NCBI GenBank assembly: GCA_049966155.1
Contig: JBMFVE010000001.1
Span: forward strand, 248,001-312,000
Source of the DNA: JBMFVE01 sp049966155
Lineage (GTDB): Bacteria; Bacteroidota; Ignavibacteria; Kryptoniales; JAKASW01
DNA length: 64,000 bases
Direction of reading: 5' to 3'
Shown here: piece after piece, positions 1-8,017 of the stretch
Numbering within the stretch: position 1 is the stretch's first letter
Layout of the letters: the number at the start of each line of letters is the position of its first letter
Position numbers and translations under genes: made by a program
The notes under the pieces: generated by a model
What the model was told of the DNA's origin: nothing
The model's database searches: none
The model's input: only the letters and a program-made list of their open reading frames with translations

Positions 1-148
1 ATCCAGCCAACACTTTTTCAAAATGAGCATGAAGTTCTTTATCATCCCTATAATCTATCCTGTAAAAATTTTCCACGACTGGAAAATGAGTAATATAGTC
101 CACCGAAAGCCGCGTCTGATGCGGAAGCTCTGCAAATGATAGTTCCAT
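1..148 (-). CDS. bshC: Probable BshC, bacillithiol biosynthesis enzyme (N-terminal fragment)
   Basis: An ATG at 148 opens a frame that runs off the left edge, giving about 49 residues that begin MELSFAELPHQTRLSVDYI. An LP-rich start followed by a DYI..F..V..FYR..YRD pattern is typical of the N-terminus of BshC, the enzyme thought to add cysteine to glucosaminyl-malate in bacillithiol synthesis. The start lies 2 bp after the stop of the ABC ATPase gene, so it is the last visible gene of an aroA-ATPase-bshC run. The identification rests on the N-terminus only. A longer read of the gene would be needed to exclude another family. Confidence 0.55.
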   Translation of the reverse strand, partial: MELSFAELPHQTRLSVDYITHFPVVENFYRIDYRDDKELHAHFEKVLAG

Positions 149-150
149 GG

Positions 151-1278
151 TCATGCCATTATTGAATTTTCGGTTTCGCTGTCAAAGAAATAAGCACGGC
201 TGGTATCGAAGTACATTTTTAACTCAGTTCCAGGCTGTGGGTCGACCAGTTTTGTTACACGTGCAACCAGCTGTGTAGTCTGCAATGAAAAGTAGAGGTA
301 AACCTCATTCCCCATCGGTTCAGAAATTTCCACCTTTAGATTTGCATATGATTTCAAATTGCCAGGATGGTCATCTCCCAAATAAATATGCTCTGGCCTT
401 ATGCCGAGATAAATTTGCTTATTATAAAAGTGGCCAATTTTTGATTCAAATGAAGAAGGCAATTCCAGATGAAGCCCCCCCTCTGCTTTCTGACCATTTG
501 AGCCTTCAGAAAAATATATACCATCATCTTCCCTGCCAATGAAGCCTTCAAAAAAGTTCATTGCAGGACTGCCGATGAAACCCGCTACAAATTTATTTCG
601 AGGGTTATTGTACAAATTCAATGGAGTATCAATTTGTTGTACAATACCGTTTCTCATTACAACTATCCGATCGCCCATGGTCATCCCTTCAACTTGATCA
701 TGTGTAACGTATATCATCGTTGCACCAAGCCGTTGATGCAGCTTGGAGATCTCCGCTCGCATTTGAACTCTCATCTTTGCATCAAGATTAGAAAGGGGTT
801 CATCAAATAAGAAGACCTTCGGTTTTCGAACAATTGCCCTCCCCAGCGCCACACGTTGACGCTGGCCTCCAGAAAGCGCTTTGGGCTTTCTGCTTAGATA
901 TTCACTTATTCCAAGAATTTGAGCTGCTTCCTTAACACGCATATCGATTTCACTTTTAGAAAATTTCCTCAGCCTCAATCCAAAAGCCATATTCTCGTAA
1001 ACTGTCATATGGGGATAGAGTGCGTAGTTCTGAAAAACCATTGCAATGTCTCTATCCTTTGGCGGAACATTGTTCACAAGCTGATTGTCGATGTATAAAT
1101 TCCCACTCGATATTTCTTCAAGGCCTGCTATCATCCTCAGCGTGGTCGTTTTCCCGCATCCGGATGGACCTACCAGTACGACAAATTCTCTGTCCAGTAT
1201 CTCAACGTTAACATCTTTAACAGCCACCACACCACCCTCATAAACTTTGGAAATATTTTCCAGCTTGACACCTGCCAT
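151..1278 (-). CDS. MalK/UgpC-type sugar ABC transporter ATP-binding protein
   Basis: This 375-residue protein is the ATPase subunit of a CUT1-type carbohydrate ABC importer and would act on the inner face of the membrane. Walker A GPSGCGKT lies at 37-44, the LSGGQ signature at 135-139, and Walker B VFLFDE at about 155-160, followed by the switch histidine in YVTHDQ. The C-terminal 100 residues look like the TOBE/MalK regulatory domain. Length and architecture match MalK, UgpC and MsmK. An AGGAG sits about 6 bp before the ATG, within the end of aroA. No permease or binding protein is adjacent, so it may serve several importers as MsmX does. The substrate cannot be read from the sequence. Confidence 0.9.
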   Translation of the reverse strand: MAGVKLENISKVYEGGVVAVKDVNVEILDREFVVLVGPSGCGKTTTLRMIAGLEEISSGNLYIDNQLVNNVPPKDRDIAMVFQNYALYPHMTVYENMAFGLRLRKFSKSEIDMRVKEAAQILGISEYLSRKPKALSGGQRQRVALGRAIVRKPKVFLFDEPLSNLDAKMRVQMRAEISKLHQRLGATMIYVTHDQVEGMTMGDRIVVMRNGIVQQIDTPLNLYNNPRNKFVAGFIGSPAMNFFEGFIGREDDGIYFSEGSNGQKAEGGLHLELPSSFESKIGHFYNKQIYLGIRPEHIYLGDDHPGNLKSYANLKVEISEPMGNEVYLYFSLQTTQLVARVTKLVDPQPGTELKMYFDTSRAYFFDSETENSIMA

Positions 1279-1280
1279 GA

Positions 1281-2585
1281 TTAGCTCCTGACAATTAATT
1301 TTTCAAGTATGGTGAAGAATTCCGGGAAGGATATGGATGCCCACTCAGCGTTTTTAACAATAGTCTTCCCTTTTGCACAAATACCGGCAATTGTAAAGGC
1401 CATTGCCATCCTGTGATCCTTATATGAGTCGACAATTGAACCAGACAATTCCCCCGTTCCCCTGACCACGAAACCATCATCGAGTTCTTCAACGTTAGCC
1501 CCCATTGACGCGAGATTATCTACGACAGCGACAATTCGGTCGGACTCCTTCCTCCTCAAATCGTGGGCGTCTCTGACAACTGTTTCCCCTTCTGCAAATG
1601 CCCCAACAACAGCAATAATGGGAAGTTCATCAATTACGCGAGGAATTATGTCTCCTTTAATCTCAATGCCATGTAACTCAGAATGTGAAACAGTAACATC
1701 CCCGATGGGTTCATTGGCAACTATCATTACGTTTTCAATTACAACTTTTGCCCCCATTTTTTTAAGAACCTCAAGAAACCCTGTTCTCGTCGGATTCACC
1801 GTTATCGCACGGGCTGTAACCGATGAACCCGGCAAAATTGCAGCGGCCGAAAGGAAAAAAGCTGCTGACGAAATATCACCAGGAACAGTATACTTCATTG
1901 GTTTAATCTGATATTCGCTTTTTATCTTTATTTGATACCCACCTGGAACCAATTCTTTTCTCAGACCCAACATTCTTTCAGTATGATCCCTGGATTCTAC
2001 TGGTTCAACAATAACTGTTTCCCCCTCGGCAAAAAGGCCTGCAAACAACAGAGCCGATTTCACCTGGGCACTCGGCAGGGGAAGTTCGTATTTGATTCCT
2101 TTCAATCTATCAGATGGGAAAATCCTGATAGGTGCGGTCATATTGTAAGTGGGAACAATATTGGCACCCATTTGCAACAGCGGATCTACAATTCTCTGCA
2201 TTGGCCTGCGTCTGAGGGTTTCATCACCTGTTATTACAGACTCAAACTTTTGTCCCGCAAGGACTCCTGTTAAAAGCCTCATCGTAGTCCCGCTGTTCCC
2301 GGCATCCAGTACCCCAACCGGCGGGGAGAACCCACGCTTGTTTTTTCCAGTGACAACAACCCCTCTTCCTGAATCTCCTCCATCTGTCACCTTTTTAATC
2401 TGAACACCCAGGGCTTTCAAACAACCTTCCGTGCTCCTGACATCGTCACCTGTTGAAAGTCCGTATATCTCCGAATCACCGTCAGCCAACGATGCCAACA
2501 ACAGCGCCCTATGAGATATTGACTTATCTCCAGGAACTGTGAAGGTACCCTGAATAGATGCTGCAGATTTTACCTCGTATTGCAT
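1281..2585 (-). CDS. aroA: 3-phosphoshikimate 1-carboxyvinyltransferase (EPSP synthase)
   Basis: AroA transfers the enolpyruvyl group of PEP to shikimate-3-phosphate, the sixth step of chorismate synthesis in the cytoplasm. The N-terminal motif PGDKSISHRALLLA, the central PSAQVKSALLFAGL and the late RRKESDRI are hallmark AroA segments, and the roughly 434-residue length is normal. The open frame extends upstream to a TTG at 2621, but the ATG at 2585 places the start just before the conserved core and is preferred. No strong Shine-Dalgarno is visible there. The stop lies 2 bp before the ABC ATPase start, so the two are probably co-transcribed. Nothing about the glyphosate-sensitivity class was assessed. 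Confidence 0.95.
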   Translation of the reverse strand: MQYEVKSAASIQGTFTVPGDKSISHRALLLASLADGDSEIYGLSTGDDVRSTEGCLKALGVQIKKVTDGGDSGRGVVVTGKNKRGFSPPVGVLDAGNSGTTMRLLTGVLAGQKFESVITGDETLRRRPMQRIVDPLLQMGANIVPTYNMTAPIRIFPSDRLKGIKYELPLPSAQVKSALLFAGLFAEGETVIVEPVESRDHTERMLGLRKELVPGGYQIKIKSEYQIKPMKYTVPGDISSAAFFLSAAAILPGSSVTARAITVNPTRTGFLEVLKKMGAKVVIENVMIVANEPIGDVTVSHSELHGIEIKGDIIPRVIDELPIIAVVGAFAEGETVVRDAHDLRRKESDRIVAVVDNLASMGANVEELDDGFVVRGTGELSGSIVDSYKDHRMAMAFTIAGICAKGKTIVKNAEWASISFPEFFTILEKLIVRS

Positions 2586-2760
2586 TTTAATCAATATAAA
2601 TGCAAATGCGAGATTTTTCAATAATATCGCTGCAAGGCCAATGACGAGTGTAACTATCGACAGTTGTTCAATTAAATGAGTTCGGGCAGGTTTGCTTCAA
2701 AGCAAGCTTTATGGTGAAAATCCGCTACTTGTTATTGGGAAAAAGGGTACTTACAATTGG

Positions 2761-2783
2761 CTTGCAGATTGACTGACTGCAAG
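2761..2783. other. Hairpin-forming inverted repeat downstream of the asparaginase gene
   Basis: CTTGCAG (2761-2767) and CTGCAAG (2777-2783) are perfect reverse complements separated by 9 bases. The repeat begins 16 bp past the stop of the asparaginase gene, where a terminator would be expected. It lacks a T-run on the minus strand, so it is not a textbook intrinsic terminator. The rest of the 213-bp gap (2586-2798) shows no gene. Confidence 0.3.
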
Positions 2784-2798
2784 TGTTCGAAAATTTGC

Positions 2799-3782
2799 CT
2801 ATTTCCAAATTTTCACATAAAATACTCCGGCCGACGTAGCAACACCTCTGAACATTCCGGAGGTATTGAAATCCATTGCATAATTCCCATTTCTGTCAAC
2901 TGCAATGACTCCGCCATCACCTGGCTGCAGAACCTTGTGTATTACTTCATGCACCGCTTCTTTTAGCGACAAACCCTTATATGCCATCAAAGCCGATATG
3001 TTAAATGCAACTGCGTTCTTTATGAATTTCTCTCCCCAGCCCGTCCCGGATACAGCACAGGTTTGATTGCTGGCGTATGTACCGTCACCAATGAGAGGAG
3101 AATCACCTATTCGACCAGGCATTTTTCCTGTCATCCCACCAGTAGAAGTCCCGGCGGCAAGATCTCCGAACTGATCAAGAGCTACACACCCAACTGTGCC
3201 GTGAAAGTCTTTTTTTATTTTATTGATGTACTGTTCCCACTCCTTTTTCCTCTGCGGTGTATCAAAATAGCTATTGGGCACAAGCTGAATGCCCATTTTT
3301 TTTGCAAACTCCTCAGCACCCTGATAAGCAAGAAGTACGTGAGGTGTCTTCTCCATAACCAGCCTTGCCAGAGATATTGGATGTGCAATGTGTTCAACTC
3401 CAGCAACCGCACCACAGGAAAGATCTCGTCCATCCATTATCGCTGCATCCAGCTCGTGATTACCGGCCGATGTGTAAACCGCTCCAATTCCCGCATTGAA
3501 TTTCGGATCGTCTTCAAAATATCTTATTACCTTCTCCACAGCTTCAAGGCTCTTCCCGCCATTTGCAAGCACGTCCCTCCCTATCTCCAAAGCATGCCTT
3601 AAAGATGATAAATATGCCTGTTTAACTGAATCTGGGATTGATTCACTGATTGTCCCCGCACCCCCGTGTATTACTATCGTATATTTGCCGGACTTCTCCT
3701 GGCTATATGCATCATCCGATGCTACGGTATAAAAGACGAAAAAAAGAATCAATGCAATAGCAAATGAAATTTTGATTCTCAT
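2799..3782 (-). CDS. Secreted isoaspartyl peptidase / L-asparaginase, Ntn-hydrolase (type 2)
   Basis: This 327-residue precursor belongs to the plant-type asparaginase/isoaspartyl aminopeptidase family, which hydrolyses isoaspartyl dipeptides and asparagine after self-cleavage. A hydrophobic signal peptide covers residues 1-22. IHGGAGT near 38 and the HGTVG motif with the predicted nucleophile Thr196 mark the cleavage site. Further on come GGMTGKMPGRIGDSP and GDGTYA of the substrate pocket. Export to the periplasm fits family members from this phylum. The gene overlaps the upstream amino-acid permease by 4 bp (ATGA), which suggests one operon releasing and importing amino acids. Substrate preference between asparagine and isoaspartyl peptides cannot be settled here. 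Confidence 0.9.
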   Translation of the reverse strand: MRIKISFAIALILFFVFYTVASDDAYSQEKSGKYTIVIHGGAGTISESIPDSVKQAYLSSLRHALEIGRDVLANGGKSLEAVEKVIRYFEDDPKFNAGIGAVYTSAGNHELDAAIMDGRDLSCGAVAGVEHIAHPISLARLVMEKTPHVLLAYQGAEEFAKKMGIQLVPNSYFDTPQRKKEWEQYINKIKKDFHGTVGCVALDQFGDLAAGTSTGGMTGKMPGRIGDSPLIGDGTYASNQTCAVSGTGWGEKFIKNAVAFNISALMAYKGLSLKEAVHEVIHKVLQPGDGGVIAVDRNGNYAMDFNTSGMFRGVATSAGVFYVKIWK

Positions 3783-5263
3783 TTTGCACCTCCATTACTT
3801 GTTACGGCACTTGATGTTAACAACTTGCTGTGCCAGCGCCCATAGGCAAAATATATAATAAGACCGATTGTCAGCCAGATAAGGAACCTGAACCATGTAA
3901 TTGTCGGGAGACCCAGCATCAGGTAAAGACAGGAAAGAATTCCAAGTATAGGTACGGCTGGGACCAATGGAGTTCTAAATCCTCGCCTGGCATGAGGCTC
4001 CTTTACACGCAGGATTAACACACCGGCACATACCAGCACAAATGCAAATAGTGTACCTATGTTTGTTAACTCAGCAGCCTCACTAATGTTGGCAATTGCT
4101 GCAAAAAATGCAACGAATATCCCGGTCAAAATTGTGGTGACGTAGGGAGTCCGGTATTTCGGATGAACTTTTGAAAAACTTGGAGGCAGCAATCCATCTC
4201 TTGACATCGAGAAAAATATCCGGGGCTGACCCAATTGGAATACAAGCAGTACAGCTGTAGTTGCTATGACAGCGCCAAAAGCTACCACACCAGCAGCCCA
4301 GTTCAAATGAATAAGATGAAGTGCAAGCGCTAATGGCTCGGCAGTAGCTAACTTCGTATAAGGCACCAACCCAGTAAGTACAAGCGCTACAGCAATATAC
4401 AAAACCGTAGAAATCAATAAAGAAGCTATCATACCTATGGGAAGTGTTCTGGATGGATCCTTTGTTTCCTCTGCTGCTGTCGAAACAGCATCAAAACCAA
4501 TATAAGCAAAAAAGACAATTGCAGCGCCAGTTTGAATTCCTTTCCAGCCGTTCGGGGCAAAGGGAATCCAATTTTGCGGCTTTACGAAGAATGCGCCAAC
4601 TCCAATAAAAAAAAGGAGTATCAAAATTTTTATAGCAACCATTATGGAATTGAAACGAGCGCTTTCTTTGATGCCTATGACGAGAATATAAGTAATAAAG
4701 GCAACGATCAGAACTGCAAACAAATTGAAAACAATTGGAATTCCAAATAGGTGCGGAGCATCATTAATGCGCCCAGGCTGCTCAAGTGTAGTCCGTATAT
4801 CAGTCACAAGATACCATGGAATCTGAATTCCAAATCCGCTCAACAATTCTTTAAAATACCCCGCCCAGCTAATGGCTACGGCAATATTGCCGACAGCATA
4901 TTCCAAGATCAAATCCCAGCCAATGATCCATGCAATTAACTCGCCAAGTGAAGCATAAGAATATGTGTAAGCACTCCCTGCAATGGGAATCATAGATGCA
5001 ATTTCAGCATAGCAAAGAGCAGCAAACCCACAAGCAATTGCGGTCAGGATAAAAGATATAACAAGAGCCGGCCCGGCACCTGCATACTCCGAACTTCCAG
5101 CTGCAGCGGTTCCTGTCATTGCAAAAATCCCGGCACCAATTATTGCACCCACACCTAAAGTGGTTAAATCAAATGCATTTAAACTTCTCTTCAGTTTATA
5201 TTCTGGTTTTTCGCTATCCGCTATAATGTCATCAAGCTTCTTGGTACGAAAAAGGCCTGGCAA
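3779..5263 (-). CDS. APC-family amino acid permease (CAT/YfnA-like)
   Basis: A 494-residue polytopic membrane protein with about 12-13 hydrophobic segments. The first segment carries GVGAIIGAGIFAMTGTAA, the GxGxIxGxGIF-like signature of the APC superfamily helix 1. A later segment with FFAYIGFDAVSTAAEE is the conserved helix 6 region of cationic amino acid transporters. It would import amino acids by proton or sodium symport. The start is TTG at 5263, supported by GAGG five bases upstream on the minus strand. No better ATG lies near. It is the first gene of the permease-asparaginase pair and is divergent from lexA. The exact substrate is unknown. Confidence 0.9.
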   Translation of the reverse strand: MPGLFRTKKLDDIIADSEKPEYKLKRSLNAFDLTTLGVGAIIGAGIFAMTGTAAAGSSEYAGAGPALVISFILTAIACGFAALCYAEIASMIPIAGSAYTYSYASLGELIAWIIGWDLILEYAVGNIAVAISWAGYFKELLSGFGIQIPWYLVTDIRTTLEQPGRINDAPHLFGIPIVFNLFAVLIVAFITYILVIGIKESARFNSIMVAIKILILLFFIGVGAFFVKPQNWIPFAPNGWKGIQTGAAIVFFAYIGFDAVSTAAEETKDPSRTLPIGMIASLLISTVLYIAVALVLTGLVPYTKLATAEPLALALHLIHLNWAAGVVAFGAVIATTAVLLVFQLGQPRIFFSMSRDGLLPPSFSKVHPKYRTPYVTTILTGIFVAFFAAIANISEAAELTNIGTLFAFVLVCAGVLILRVKEPHARRGFRTPLVPAVPILGILSCLYLMLGLPTITWFRFLIWLTIGLIIYFAYGRWHSKLLTSSAVTSNGGAK

Positions 5264-5457
5264 GTTAACCTCACAAATTTTTTAACAATTTGCAATCTAT
5301 TGACATCCTGTCAGAAATGCAATGAAATTCACATCATGCTGAAATTGGTCATTGGCAGGCAGACTCAACAGCAACGGTTAAAAAAATTCCACGGGTTTCT
5401 CCATAGTCACAAACCCTGTCATTTCTTGCACAATCATACGTTTTTTTAACTTTTAAC

Positions 5458-5486
5458 TTGATTTTTATTTGCCATATCCATACATT
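5458..5486 (+). promoter_or_regulatory. Predicted sigma-70-type promoter of the lexA operon
   Basis: TTGATT (5458-5463) and TACATT (5481-5486) are separated by exactly 17 bases, each matching four of six consensus positions. The predicted start of transcription would fall about 15-20 bp before the lexA ATG. The rest of the 5264-5457 divergent gap also contains a TTGACA at 5300-5305 without a convincing -10, and no gene. Confidence 0.45.
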
Positions 5487-5493
5487 TGTATGG
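5478..5493. promoter_or_regulatory. Candidate LexA operator (autoregulatory palindrome)
   Basis: CCATACA-TT-TGTATGG is a perfect 7-2-7 inverted repeat that overlaps the predicted -10 element and lies 19 bp before the lexA ATG. This is the classical place for LexA autorepression. It does not match the E. coli (CTGT-N8-ACAG) or Firmicutes/Actinobacteria (GAAC-N4-GTTC) SOS boxes, as expected for a divergent HTH. No second copy was noticed by eye elsewhere in the window. Confidence 0.5.
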
Positions 5494-5512
5494 TATTGAT
5501 AGGAGAAATAAA

Positions 5513-6127
5513 ATGGCAGAGGTTACAAAACGACAGCAAGAAATAATCAGTTTCATCAAGGAATTTACATATAGAAAAGGATATGCCCCGACTTTAAGGG
5601 AGATTGCCGATGCATTCCATGTGTCGGTTGGATCGGTTCAAGATGTAATAAATGCTCTGCTGAAAAAGAATTTAATTCAAAAAGACAAAAGGCTTTCAAG
5701 AGCAATTAGACTTGTTGAGAAAGATAATCGCATACCCCTTTACGCATCAGCGCGGGGCGGCACTCCACGAATTGTTGACGAAGAGCCCAGGGAGTATCTT
5801 GACCCTGAAACAATGCTTGGAATTAAACCGGGCGATAAAGCATTGCAAATAGTTGGTGACAGCATGATAGGAGCCGGCATAACCGACGGATCAATCGTCT
5901 TATTTAGACCTACAAAAGATGTACGTGATGGCGACATTGTGGTTACACGCATAGAAGATGGCGTTACCGTGAAGACGCTTGCACACCACGGAAAAAATAT
6001 TTTACTCAAAGCTGAAAATTCCAACTACAAACCCATAATACTCGAACCATCAGTAGACAACTTCGAAATTCTCGGGAAAGTGATATGTGTCATAAATCGA
6101 TTTACTAAATTTAAAAAGCTAAAGTGA
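5513..6127 (+). CDS. lexA: LexA repressor (SOS regulator, S24 autoprotease)
   Basis: LexA represses DNA-damage genes and cuts itself when RecA filaments form. Residues 1-65 form a winged HTH with TLREIADAF as the positioning helix and HVSVGSVQDVINAL as the recognition region. The catalytic dyad is Ser117 in GDSMIGAG and Lys154 in VTVKTL. The segment ARGGTP at 80-85 aligns with the self-cleavage loop, where the usual Ala-Gly appears to be Gly82-Gly83. The ATG at 5513 is chosen over the upstream TTG (5486) because AGGAG at 5501-5505 is ideally spaced and the TTG lies inside the operator. It heads a five-gene run ending with the polymerase. Confidence 0.95.
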   Translation: MAEVTKRQQEIISFIKEFTYRKGYAPTLREIADAFHVSVGSVQDVINALLKKNLIQKDKRLSRAIRLVEKDNRIPLYASARGGTPRIVDEEPREYLDPETMLGIKPGDKALQIVGDSMIGAGITDGSIVLFRPTKDVRDGDIVVTRIEDGVTVKTLAHHGKNILLKAENSNYKPIILEPSVDNFEILGKVICVINRFTKFKKLK

Positions 6128-6133
6128 CAGCGC

Positions 6134-7090
6134 ATGACACAGAGAAAACATATTACACCGTATTACGTAAAGGTTGGCACTGCCGGCTGGAATTATGATG
6201 ATTGGGTTGGTGTGTTTTATCCGGAGAGTAACAGGAAAAATTTCTCAAAACTAAAATTTTATTCGGAATTTTTTGACTGTGTAGAAGTTAACAGCACATA
6301 CTACCGGCACTTACCTTATAAAATTGCAGAAAAATGGCTTAATGAGGTTGCCGGCAATCAAGAATTCGAATTTATTATAAAGCTTTTTAAAAATTTTACT
6401 CATGGTACACAGAAAACAAATTCTCAATTCTATAATGATAAAGAAGCAGTGAAAAATTTCCTGTATCCATTCATCGAAAGAAAAAAACTGGCGGGAATGT
6501 TAATACAATTTTCAGAATTCTTCTTGGCTACCGATAAATCAAAATCGTACCTATCATTTCTTATGGAAGAATTTTCCGATGTCAGGACTTTCCTCGAACT
6601 GCGACATAATTCATGGTATAGGGATGATAATATGGAATTTCTGAAAAGTCTTAACACAAATGTAGTAACTGTTGATCAACCTGCTTTAAAAAATATGGTT
6701 GGTTTTACAACGGAAGCTGCCGGCAAAGTGGGATATTTCCGCCTGCACGGCAGAAACTATGACAGGTGGATGGAGAGCCGAAAAGCACTTACAAATGGGA
6801 TAACAATCGATGACTCACAGCGGAATGAGCGCTACAATTACCTTTACAGTAGTGAGGAAATTGACGAGATTGAAAAGAGGATACGCGCTATTAAGGAAAA
6901 ATGCCAAGGCATATATGTGGTGCTAAATAACCATCCTCTTGGTAAAGCAGCCGCAAATGCACTTGAACTATTAAAGCGCTTAAAGAACAGGGAAAAAATT
7001 AAAGTACCGTCGACAATTTTACGGTTTTTCCCAGAATTAAGAAAATTTGCCGACGAGGTTAATGTGAATCAAGATGACAGCCTGTTTTGA
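6134..7090 (+). CDS. DUF72 (YecE-like) TIM-barrel protein
   Basis: A 318-residue DUF72 protein, recognised from the opening VKVGTAGWNYDDWVGVFYP, the VEVNSTYYRHLP segment and RLHGRNYD near residue 215. DUF72 proteins adopt a TIM-barrel fold. Their biochemical activity is not established, though a nuclease or nucleic-acid-linked role has been suspected. It starts 6 bp after lexA and overlaps the next gene by 17 bp, so it should be translated from the lexA transcript. Placement in a LexA-headed operon supports a damage-response role, which is inference. The C-terminal 40 residues extend beyond the usual core and are lysine-rich. Confidence 0.9.
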   Translation: MTQRKHITPYYVKVGTAGWNYDDWVGVFYPESNRKNFSKLKFYSEFFDCVEVNSTYYRHLPYKIAEKWLNEVAGNQEFEFIIKLFKNFTHGTQKTNSQFYNDKEAVKNFLYPFIERKKLAGMLIQFSEFFLATDKSKSYLSFLMEEFSDVRTFLELRHNSWYRDDNMEFLKSLNTNVVTVDQPALKNMVGFTTEAAGKVGYFRLHGRNYDRWMESRKALTNGITIDDSQRNERYNYLYSSEEIDEIEKRIRAIKEKCQGIYVVLNNHPLGKAAANALELLKRLKNREKIKVPSTILRFFPELRKFADEVNVNQDDSLF

Positions 7091-7721
7091 TATAAACTGT
7101 AATGTGGCATTCCGCCAAACACTGCACACAGATGATCTGCCATCCACTGTAGATTCCATATTAAATTCGGTTGGTAATCGATTGCCGGGCAAAACATACC
7201 TTCTAACAGGAAGCCGTAACGTTTATAAAATGTCATTGGTAATCATGTACCAGCTCTTAAAGCGCAATATGTGTGTTGTACTTGTTGATGGCGCAAATCG
7301 TTTTGAATTATATTCGTTGACCCGGCAGGCTGAAACGGATAATATTGAACCTTATCAAATCTTACAAAAAGTTTTTATTTCGCGTGTTTTTACTGCTTAC
7401 CAAATGGATGGCTTGATAACAGGTGGCGTGCAACCATTTATGAAACAAATAAACTCACACGCGTTGTTCATTTTTGGTCCTCTTCATACGTTTTATGATG
7501 ACCATGTACCACTCAAGGACTCTATTCAAAGTCTTGATCGGATAAGACTCACACTTGATTTCATGAAGGAAGAAGGCGTGTCAATTGTTATTGCCTCAGA
7601 ATTTCTCGTCCCTTCAAAGAAGGATAAAACAATTCTCTTCAAGAAAATGACTTACATGTCTAATGAGATATATAAACTCGATGATGAATCGTTAAAACTA
7701 ATTCCTGTTAGGAGGGTGTGA
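7074..7721 (+). CDS. RecA-fold protein with degenerate P-loop (polymerase-operon partner)
   Basis: This 215-residue protein resembles a stripped-down RecA/RadA or ImuA-type ATPase core. A beta strand followed by LLTGSRNVYKMS (43-54) sits where Walker A belongs. Only Gly46 and Lys52 remain, since the second glycine is Tyr51 and the Thr/Ser is Met53. The Walker B strand reads ALFIFGP and lacks the aspartate. VVLVDGANRF (68-77) matches the strand after the P-loop helix. ATP hydrolysis is therefore doubtful. The gene overlaps DUF72 by 17 bp and reaches the small helical gene at the stop codon. By analogy with ImuA it may be a structural or targeting partner of the polymerase. Family assignment is by pattern only. 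Confidence 0.6.
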   Translation: MTACFDINCNVAFRQTLHTDDLPSTVDSILNSVGNRLPGKTYLLTGSRNVYKMSLVIMYQLLKRNMCVVLVDGANRFELYSLTRQAETDNIEPYQILQKVFISRVFTAYQMDGLITGGVQPFMKQINSHALFIFGPLHTFYDDHVPLKDSIQSLDRIRLTLDFMKEEGVSIVIASEFLVPSKKDKTILFKKMTYMSNEIYKLDDESLKLIPVRRV

Positions 7722-7723
7722 TA

Positions 7724-8017
7724 ATGGGACGTACAGTGCCGACTTTTACAATGGTTATACAAGAGCATCAATTAAGATGGAAAAAATTTAGGGAAGCTCT
7801 AAGGAAAGAGGATCAGGAAATATTTGATGATCTTTTCCGAGCTCCTAAAATCCATTTAGCTGCATGTGCTTACGCTGCTAATCCAGTACCGTTTGAAAAC
7901 ATAGTTATGTCAATGCTAATTGAAGAACATAAACATATAATTCAACTTGAAAAGACACTCTCAAAACTCATGCTTCAACTTCAAACGCTGGAAGAGAGCC
8001 ATAAAGAAATAATATGA
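7724..8017 (+). CDS. Small helical protein of the PolB2-like operon
   Basis: A 97-residue, mostly alpha-helical protein. It begins MGRTVPTFTM, then has an amphipathic W-KKFREALRKEDQE helix, a central helix with alanines and cysteine, and a C-terminal coiled-coil-like helix rich in leucine. The ATG at 7724 is preferred to the GTG at 7718 because GGAGGG (7711-7716) is correctly spaced. The stop overlaps the polymerase start by 4 bp (ATGA). From memory, short proteins beginning GRTVPT also occur in archaea, some near B-family polymerase genes, but this was not checked. Its role is unknown. Close linkage suggests a subunit or adaptor of the polymerase. Confidence 0.7.
   Translation: MGRTVPTFTMVIQEHQLRWKKFREALRKEDQEIFDDLFRAPKIHLAACAYAANPVPFENIVMSMLIEEHKHIIQLEKTLSKLMLQLQTLEESHKEII

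Noticed and set aside
3063..3602. Long antisense frame of 179 codons across the asparaginase gene
   Set aside because: It mirrors the codon pattern of the real gene on the other strand and has no recognisable motif or ribosome-binding site.
5300..5305. TTGACA as the lexA -35 box
   Set aside because: No acceptable -10 lies 16-18 bases downstream, and the pair at 5458 and 5481 fits better and is closer to the gene.
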